From the NCBI GenBank assembly GCA_012799255.1, contig JAAZLQ010000245.1:1-10513 (forward strand): a DNA stretch of 10,513 nt, written 5' to 3'. Both the position numbers and the translations under genes were made by a program. The first letter of the stretch is position 1. Every line of letters begins with the position of its first letter. The DNA is from Bacillota bacterium (GTDB taxonomy: Bacteria; Bacillota_G; Limnochordia; DTU010). Below, piece after piece: positions 1 through 5,400 of the stretch. The notes beneath the pieces were generated by a model, which searched no databases, was not told the origin of the DNA, and was given only the letters and a program-made list of their open reading frames with translations.

Positions 1-117
1 CATTACGTGAATCTCTTGGGTTCTTCTTACAATACTGCTTAGAGCTCCCGCCTCATAAGCACCTTTAGCTCCACCACCGCTTAAAACTACTGCCACCTTA
101 CGCTCTTTTAAGTTCAC
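1..117 (-). CDS. Patatin-like phospholipase, N-terminal 39 codons (3' end outside window)
   Basis: Reading down from a GTG at 117-115, the frame gives VNLKERKVAVVLSGGGAKG and then AYEAGAL. The GGGAKG run after a short beta strand is the oxyanion-hole motif of patatin-like acyl hydrolases (bacterial lipases of the RssA/YlbK/ExoU superfamily). In this family a Ser in GxSxG and an Asp in DGG/DGA form the catalytic dyad; both would lie beyond the left edge and cannot be checked. The GTG start is chosen because GGGGGA sits six bases upstream and a near-consensus promoter lies about 70 bases upstream. It is transcribed in the same direction as the satD unit but has its own promoter. The family hydrolyses membrane lipids or acyl esters; whether this one is housekeeping or a defence effector cannot be told from 39 residues. 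The frame is open to base 1, so it is cut by the window and not visibly broken. Confidence 0.85.
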   Translation of the reverse strand, partial: MNLKERKVAVVLSGGGAKGAYEAGALSSIVRRTQEIHVM

Positions 118-463
118 AAATGATCCCCCTACCCCAAACAAACTGTTTAACCCACTCGATCGAACTGACGTTCTAATTGTATCTATTTTACCGCGAATGT
201 ATCCTGTTGTCAATAAATTATTAGTCTACCTACTCAATTCTGAAACTTTGGCCTAGACTACCCTAAGCCAAGGTCAGATCATAGCTCCGACGATGTTTTA
301 TGATTCAGACTTACTATATTCTGTTTGGGGTTGGTACCGTATTCAAAGCCCATGGATGGGTTCTACGTAATTGCAGGTGAACAACAAGCCCCTCCTCTAC
401 ATCATATGGTAGTATTAGAAGCGCTTGTCATATTCACTAGGTCGACTGGGTCAAGTATTTGAA
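118..463. other. Intergenic region between satD-family gene and patatin-like gene
   Basis: This stretch holds the patatin promoter (185-213) and its leader. It also holds an imperfect inverted repeat at 248-271 (TTGGCCTAG / CTAAGCCAA, one mismatch, six-base loop). On the minus strand that hairpin could weakly end the satD transcript, but no good U-tract follows it. A short plus-strand open stretch around 352-463 has no ribosome binding site and no recognisable product. I see no RNA gene, and no other repeat. Confidence 0.5.
185..213 (-). promoter_or_regulatory. Sigma-A promoter of the patatin-like gene
   Basis: On the minus strand TTGACA (213-208) is followed by a 17-base spacer and TAAAAT (190-185). 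This is a perfect -35 and a 5/6 -10 at optimal spacing. Transcription would start near 178, giving a leader of about 60 bases with a GGGGGA ribosome binding site before the GTG start at 117. Confidence 0.8.
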
Positions 464-1108
464 CTATGTTAGTCGTGTGGGGGACAGACCCCGTTCTAAA
501 AGCATCTCCAAGGATTCACGACCACAGTAGTAATGCTGCCAGCCTGCAGCCGTCAACCGCTTAGATACAGCCGCTTGCGAGATCCCTAATAGAACGGCAA
601 TTTCTTTTTGAGTGTGCTCCTGTGATAATAAGCGAATAGTCTCGGTCTGCTCCTTGGTCCAGCGCGCTTGTAAATGGCACAGTAAATTACCAATGGCATT
701 AAGATGGGTCTGCAACTCTGAATCAAATCCAAAAAATCCGATGGTTTGCCGCTTCTTTTTGGCAGTGTCAATGGCATGTTTAGCATTCTGCCAAGCCTCG
801 CCATCCATTCCTATAGATATTTCTTGAAGATCCGTACTAAGCGTTCCTAAACCCACCCCACAACGTAAATCTACTTCAGCCATGGAAATAGACAAATGTT
901 CGAACATGCGAAACACCCACTTCGCTTGCGATGCCTTTAATAGTACTTGGGCTTCATCTCCATGTGTTACTATAAACTCCGCTTCTAAATAATCAGAAAA
1001 CTTCACGTTAATGTCTTCCGCCATGAGCAAAAAGTGTTTTTGAACATCGCTGCGCCTGTGCAGCTTTCTTGAACCAACCATATCAAATTTTGCGGCAATG
1101 TACTGCAT
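464..1108 (-). CDS. SatD family protein: cyclase-like palm domain plus C-terminal helix-turn-helix
   Basis: This is a 214-residue soluble protein of the SatD family, named after the Streptococcus mutans secretion and acid tolerance locus; its biochemical role is not established. The first 120 residues look like a class III nucleotidyl cyclase/GGDEF-type palm. FDMVGSR carries Asp9 in the place of the first metal ligand, THGDEAQVLL carries Asp51 in the place of the second (42 residues apart, as in cyclases), RCGVGLG lies at 82-88, and GMDGEAWQNAKHAID (100-114) resembles the G-x-x-x-N-x-A helix. Residues 150-190 form a helix-turn-helix (TQKEIAVLLGISQAAVSKRL). The ATG at 1108-1106 is supported by GGGAGG eight bases upstream, inside the end of the preceding gene; the preceding stop and this start are one base apart, so the two are translationally coupled. 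The last codons run through a GC-rich palindrome, so the C-terminus may have been remodelled. Cyclase function is inferred from motifs only. Confidence 0.82.
   Translation of the reverse strand: MQYIAAKFDMVGSRKLHRRSDVQKHFLLMAEDINVKFSDYLEAEFIVTHGDEAQVLLKASQAKWVFRMFEHLSISMAEVDLRCGVGLGTLSTDLQEISIGMDGEAWQNAKHAIDTAKKKRQTIGFFGFDSELQTHLNAIGNLLCHLQARWTKEQTETIRLLSQEHTQKEIAVLLGISQAAVSKRLTAAGWQHYYCGRESLEMLLERGLSPTRLT
475..497. repeat. REP-like GC-rich palindrome overlapping the 3' end of the satD-family gene
   Basis: The sequence GTGTGGGGGACAGACCCC followed by GTTCT contains a GGGG-ACAGA-CCCC inverted repeat. It resembles the short REP-type palindromes (GGGGACAG.. / ..CTGTCCCC, often with AGAAC next to them) that are scattered through many clostridial genomes and move with Y1 transposases. 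It encodes the final GLSPT of the SatD-family protein, which reads like an insertion replacing or extending the native C-terminus. Only one copy is seen here, so the repeat status rests on remembered patterns. Confidence 0.35.
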
Positions 1109-1109
1109 A

Positions 1110-1892
1110 CTAGAGTCCTCCCAACACTAAAAAACCACTCACAAGGGCCAGAACGACACTTAACAAGGTACCAAAGAGGTAGTATTCTGCAAACTCTTTG
1201 TCGCTTAGCTGAGGGTACCGAACGATTGATTTCGCGGTAATGACCAAACCTAAGCTAGAAACGTTTTTAGAGGCCATTAAAAGCACAATAAGCCATCGTT
1301 CTACAGTACCGATTCTTCGCCCCACCTTAGCACGTTGATCATCCAACTCCAGATCCCAAGGAGCGTGAGTGGTCGTTGCTGCCGCTTCAGAGGCGTATAT
1401 TAGTTTGTCATCAGCAATTTGGTTTCCAAGGACAGGCTTGTCCTTATTTAAGGCCCAGCGAATAAAGTAGTTTGCAGGATGAGCTGAAAAGACGAACAGA
1501 AAAACCAGCCTATAATCAAGGTCAAGTCTAGGTGCATAATCTACCAAGCGACCGAACAGGACAAGGGAAAGCGGAACTAGGTAGTTTAATTGGTAAAAGG
1601 AAGCCCCAGTGACCCTTTGAACTCTGAGACTAATTTGACGCAACACCAGCTCTAAACTACCGAGGAGCACAAAGCATGTTGAAATAATTAACCAATCTAC
1701 AAGAGAAACATCGCTAAACAATAAAGGGCCACTTCCCGATAGCAAGATTAAATGTACGAGTCTGTAGAGAACATAATTGTATGCGGGTTTGGTGATTTTA
1801 GCACCGATTGACCCCCACCACCATTGCTTCAGCCAATACTCGTAGCCTAGAGTTAGCGTTAATATTAGCAAATAGGACTGGCGAATCTCCAT
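1110..1892 (-). CDS. DUF3307 family integral membrane protein
   Basis: From the ATG at 1892 the product has 260 residues. Likely membrane segments are at about 42-60, 65-84, 101-116, 126-140 and 240-259, with a possible short N-terminal one at 5-18. A hydrophilic stretch (about 147-195, acidic and Ala/Thr-rich) separates the membrane part from the conserved C-terminus. The family signature is at the end: GRRIGTVERWLIVLL (191-205), LGLVITAKSIVRY (214-226) and FAEYYLFGTLLSVVLAL (234-250), which matches DUF3307 proteins. An upstream in-frame GTG (1928-1926) would give 272 residues. I reject it because it lies inside the promoter, between the -10 and -35, and has no ribosome binding site, whereas the ATG at 1892 has GGGAG eight bases upstream. 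The downstream partner is a SatD family protein, a pairing known from other Firmicutes. Function unknown; a membrane target or sensor for SatD is the natural inference. Confidence 0.8.
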   Translation of the reverse strand: MEIRQSYLLILTLTLGYEYWLKQWWWGSIGAKITKPAYNYVLYRLVHLILLSGSGPLLFSDVSLVDWLIISTCFVLLGSLELVLRQISLRVQRVTGASFYQLNYLVPLSLVLFGRLVDYAPRLDLDYRLVFLFVFSAHPANYFIRWALNKDKPVLGNQIADDKLIYASEAAATTTHAPWDLELDDQRAKVGRRIGTVERWLIVLLMASKNVSSLGLVITAKSIVRYPQLSDKEFAEYYLFGTLLSVVLALVSGFLVLGGL

Positions 1893-1918
1893 TTTTTCAG
1901 CTCCCATCATTTGGCTAT

Positions 1919-1947
1919 ATTCTAGCACAGATAAATTAACCTCACAA
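1919..1947 (-). promoter_or_regulatory. Promoter of the DUF3307-satD operon, extended -10
   Basis: On the minus strand TTGTGA (1947-1942) is separated by 17 bases from TAGAAT (1924-1919). TGC directly precedes the -10, giving an extended -10 element. The predicted transcription start near 1912 leaves a leader of about 20 bases containing GGGAG before the ATG at 1892. The -35 lies inside an inverted-repeat operator, so a bound protein would occlude RNA polymerase. Confidence 0.7.
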
Positions 1948-1953
1948 GGTTAA
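1936..1953. promoter_or_regulatory. Operator O1: 18-bp inverted repeat covering the -35
   Basis: TTAACCT-CACA-AGGTTAA is a perfect dyad with 7-bp arms and a 4-bp centre, and it overlaps the -35 hexamer of the DUF3307-satD promoter. A second copy with the same arms is centred 28 bp upstream. Two matched dyads at a promoter point to a dimeric repressor. The only visible DNA-binding candidate nearby is the helix-turn-helix of the SatD-family protein, so autoregulation is a reasonable guess but not shown. Confidence 0.65.
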
Positions 1954-1957
1954 GATT

Positions 1958-1987
1958 GGTTACTTAACCTCAGGAGGTTAAGTAACC
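1958..1987. promoter_or_regulatory. Operator O2: 30-bp perfect dyad containing a second TTAACCT-N4-AGGTTAA copy
   Basis: The arms GGTTACTTAACCTC and GAGGTTAAGTAACC flank a 2-bp centre (AG), giving 14 perfectly paired positions on each side. The inner 18 bp (1964-1981) repeat the O1 arms. As RNA it could form a hairpin, but no U-tract follows on either strand, so an operator is favoured over a terminator. It lies just upstream of the -35 and marks the boundary with the insertion-sequence debris to its right. Confidence 0.65.
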
Positions 1988-2055
1988 GTTTCGTGCTACA
2001 TCAGAAATTGCCACCAGTAACATTCAAGTAATTCTTGTAATCGGTATTTATCAAG

Positions 2056-2298
2056 CTAGTTGTCGCTATCCCCAATAATCCCCATTGTGGTTACTATGTT
2101 ACGATGCTTTCTTGTCCAATCTCTCGTAGAGCCTGTCCATCGTTCGGGATGCCTTGCTTTTGCCAGTTCATAGACTCGTTTACGGTTTTCCAGGAGCTGT
2201 TTGTCCATGTCCGCGTGCCACAGGCGGGCTGCATGGGAAGGTAGCCTAAATATTCTTAGCCATAATAGTACCGAAGAGCAAATGCGCCGTTTTGTCGG
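2056..2298 (-). mobile_element. Remnant of an IS3-family element: C-terminal end of OrfB transposase
   Basis: The minus-strand frame is open from just after a TGA (2301-2299) to a TAG at 2058-2056, 80 codons with no start or ribosome binding site. Its middle part, SHAARLWHADMDKQLLENRK, then RVYELAKARHPERWTG and STRDW, reads like the C-terminal tail of IS3-family OrfB proteins (a pattern of the form ..LLENRKRVYE.AK..HPERWSG.TRNW..). The catalytic DDE core is absent. The final residues are unlike the usual VWLNP ending, so the 3' end has drifted or been joined to other DNA. Downstream, CTTGATAAATACCG (2053-2040) resembles the CTTGACAAA.ACCG sequence found just after such transposase genes, so element DNA probably extends to about 2040 or beyond. 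No terminal repeats or target duplication can be defined. The right junction with the nuclease-like remnant lies somewhere in 2250-2330. Confidence 0.6.
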
Positions 2299-2318
2299 TC
2301 AGAATACAGTTGAAGAGA

Positions 2319-2417
2319 TCATAAATAATTTGGAGTTAGATCAGGAGTTGGGAGGCGGTAACCCTTTTGCCAGACCCTGATCTCCGAAAATAGTCGTTGA
2401 ATCTCCTCATTCTGCAC
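2319..2417 (-). pseudogene. Truncated start of a third operon gene, possibly an HNH (McrA/SBD-type) restriction endonuclease
   Basis: Directly after the helicase stop, AAGGAGGG (2433-2426) and an 8-base spacer precede a GTG at 2417-2415. The frame encodes 32 residues and stops at 2321-2319. Its first 19 residues (VQNEEIQRLFSEIRVWQKG) fit the N-terminus of HNH endonucleases that begin with a DNA-reading domain of the sulfur-binding type, where the pattern is ..F..LR.W..G..RAPHKPLLLL. The continuation GYRLPTPDL keeps only the G-x-R-x-P spacing and lacks HKPLLLL, and the frame then ends. The start signals are far too good for noise, so a real gene probably began here and lost the rest, perhaps when the neighbouring IS3-type element rearranged. 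The family assignment rests on about 20 residues and is tentative; a genuine 32-residue protein is the alternative. Confidence 0.45.
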
Positions 2418-2433
2418 TATCGTATCCCTCCTT

Positions 2434-5400
2434 TTACCCAAGAATTCTCTTCAATGCATCCAAGCCGTAATCTCTTCTTAGGTAATCGTGGATGTACTGA
2501 TTTCGGTAATTCCTTAAACAACCATAGCAACTAGTATCTCCTTGCCCACCACCGCATCTACAACGCTCCAAGAGTCGCATTGCACATTGCAAAACACTCT
2601 CTAGACATCCATCATCTAAAATTCGTTTAACATGTCCAGCCCCGCCAGGTACAGTGTCGAAAAGGACAATAGAGCGCCCTCCCATGAGATTCACGTAAAT
2701 AGTTCCATCAATATCATTGCGATCTATTTCTAATTCGTAAGATAGTCCCTCAATAATGCTATACATCAAAGACTCCCAATACCCCTCAAGCGTTTTGACC
2801 CCTGAAAGAGCACTAGAAAAATCAAGTTCTACAATATCCGTTTCGAAATCATAACCCAGGGATACCGTTTCGAAACTACCACGGCACTCCCTGCCAAGAG
2901 CATTGAGATGATGGGACGGTTTACCTTGACAACTACCATACCCACAGCTCTTACAGAGATAAAATCCACGCCCATTTCCACTATTGACGACAGTAAGTGT
3001 TCCGTGGAGGTGCGTGTTAATTTGGAGAATGTTTCCCCCCAACGAAACTTCCGACCGTTCAATGGCTTTACTTCCACCTGAGAAAAACTTCCGACTTGAG
3101 TAAGTCCTTTCGGGTCTTTGACTCCCCGGCTGATCCGGTTTACTATCCGCGACAAAACCGTATTCAGGAACAACAAAAACGGAACTACCTGATTGCCTCC
3201 GGCCACAACTGGGACAATTTGTAGCTATGGTTTGGTCCAGATCCAGATATTTATGGAAATATCCACAAACACACCGCATATAGCGATAGCGAACCAGTTC
3301 ACGGGTAGGTACACGTTTGACATACCGACTAGTCCACAGCTTACCGTTGGCCACAACCTGACTGTCAGGCGCATATTCGGAAATCGCAATCTGCATATCG
3401 CGACTTAAGTCAATATTCTTTGCCTCAGAGGTGTGAAAATTCACATCTAAGCTTACAACATCAACGGGGAAACCATACTTTGGGAGAAGATTTCGTTGCG
3501 AAAGATAACTAATCAAGGGGCGTGCAGTAATAGTTTTACGAATTCTTTCTAGTCGGGCCGCTTTCTGAAAATTCCTTTCGGCAATAGCCAGTTCCACAGC
3601 CTGTTCGATTCCCTCAAGGTCCTTCCGTAATTCAGTAACGACCTTCGTCATCACTCCGTCTCGAGCATACATTTCCTCGACCCAAGCCCAGTCATCAACA
3701 CCAATGACTGGTTGCAATCCCTCGGGTACAACCTCCTTCAATGTGCATAACAGCATTGGAGGTCTTGTTTCAAGAAAACTTCTAAATAGATCTGGTCCGT
3801 CACTACAAAAAAAGTCTTCTACTGTCCGGAAATAGGCCGGATAGGCTCGCCAAAATTCTGCAAAAGCACAGGCGTACAAATGGCGTGTGGCGATTTTTTC
3901 ATTACTAACATCAAAGTAAGGGGGACGAACCACCCCACTGATCATTTTTTCTGGCTCACTAAACTGACTGAAATCATGGGAAGCCAAACGGGCATAGGTT
4001 AAGGCAAAAGCAGTTGTATCTGTGCGTCTACCGGCTCGACCAGCTCGCTGTGCGTAGTTGGCAGGAGTTGGCGGTACGTTTTTCATAAAAACGGTCTCTA
4101 ATTCCCCCACATCTACCCCAAGTTCAAAGGTTGTAGAACAACTTAACACATTAATGTCACCTTGAACAAAGCGAGTCTGAACCTCCGCCGCGTATTCTGT
4201 GGCTAATTGCGCCGTGTGCTCATGGGCGACCATAGGCTCAGGTCGCATATTTAGATAAAGATAACGATAATGGTTGGAGCCTAGGTCAACGTCCAAATCC
4301 ACAGGTACGATTTGACCTTCACAGCGGTAAGTGGGGCAAACTCCTTTTATATTAAACAGAGTTACTTTATGACAAACGTTACAACGGTAATATTGAAGCC
4401 TAGGATTACTTCTACCGGGCACCACTTTATAGATCGCTGGATCCAATTTGTAAATCTTGCCAAAGCCCTTTACCGTTTCAGACTTCAGATATTTGACTAA
4501 GGGGCTACGTGGGTCTACTAGTGACTGCCACAGGATATTGAGTACCTGCTCAGCTTCGGTTGGTGCGATACCATTAGTCGCCAAAATTTTGCTAATGTAA
4601 TCCACACGCGTATTAGGTATGTTTTGTGCTGCTGGTAGCCAACCCTTGAGAACGTAACCCCTGGGTTGACGATCTACGCCAGGCGGTTTTTTACTCCAAA
4701 AACCACCTTGTTGATTTTGAGGGGCAAAAAAGGAATCGTGGGGTCCAACCGCTTCTGGATACTCCACCGCTCTATTTTGTCTATACTGATCAAGCAGGAA
4801 AGAATACAAAGTGCGTGCCTCATTAGGATTGATTCCTGCCTCAACGAGAGCGGGTAGCCTCCAAAGCATCTCACGGTGCTCAACTCGATCAAAGTCAGGA
4901 ATAAAAGCCAAAAGTCCCATACTTTGGAGACCACTCCAACCGGTGTCTATACTGAATTCGCGCATTATCCAACGCCATATTTCTACCGAAAGAGCATCTT
5001 CAGTGTCCTTTAGCACGTTAAGTCTTTGGACATGTAGTCGAATTCTCCGATGATAATCCGCTAGACTCCAATTATCCTCTAGACATGCATTTTTATTGGC
5101 TTCTAACGTCTGAACTAAAAAGCTTTTAGCCAACAACTCCCTATAGGTGGTTCCTAGGTAGGGAGCAAAGAAGGCCGCGTTTTGTCGGCTATCAGAAAAA
5201 ACCAATAGCTGTTTAACCCGTTCATCTTCTTGCGTGGCGGCCCCCTCCAACGATCCGAAGATACTATGCTCCATGACCTCTTCGTGCTTGGCGAGAGTAC
5301 GACCAGGTAATTGCTGATATAATGCCGTACCCAACACACTAGATACAGCATCCTCTGATAGATAGAAACGCCTCACGATCCCCACTCTGGAGCTTATAGA

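Noticed and set aside
344..363. CCCAT-CC-ATGGG hairpin downstream of the SatD-family gene
   Set aside because: The perfect stem is only five base pairs and no U-tract follows.
352..463. Small plus-strand ORF beginning MDGFYVIAGEQQ in the intergenic region
   Set aside because: It has no ribosome binding site or promoter and no recognisable family; its length is within chance expectation.
1958..1987. 30-bp dyad as an intrinsic terminator
   Set aside because: Neither strand has a run of T after the hairpin, and the inner part repeats the arms of the dyad that covers the -35, so an operator explains it better.
2174..2380. Plus-strand open frame whose last 40 codons look coding-like (ending ELGGGNPFARP)
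   Set aside because: It has no ribosome binding site or convincing start, and it is exactly antisense to the nuclease-like fragment and the IS3-type fragment, both of which have better support on the minus strand.
2338..2383. Inverted repeat AGATCAGG / CCTGATCT as a terminator of the helicase operon
   Set aside because: The arms are about 30 bases apart, no U-tract follows on the minus strand, and the stretch lies inside the coding part of the truncated third gene.
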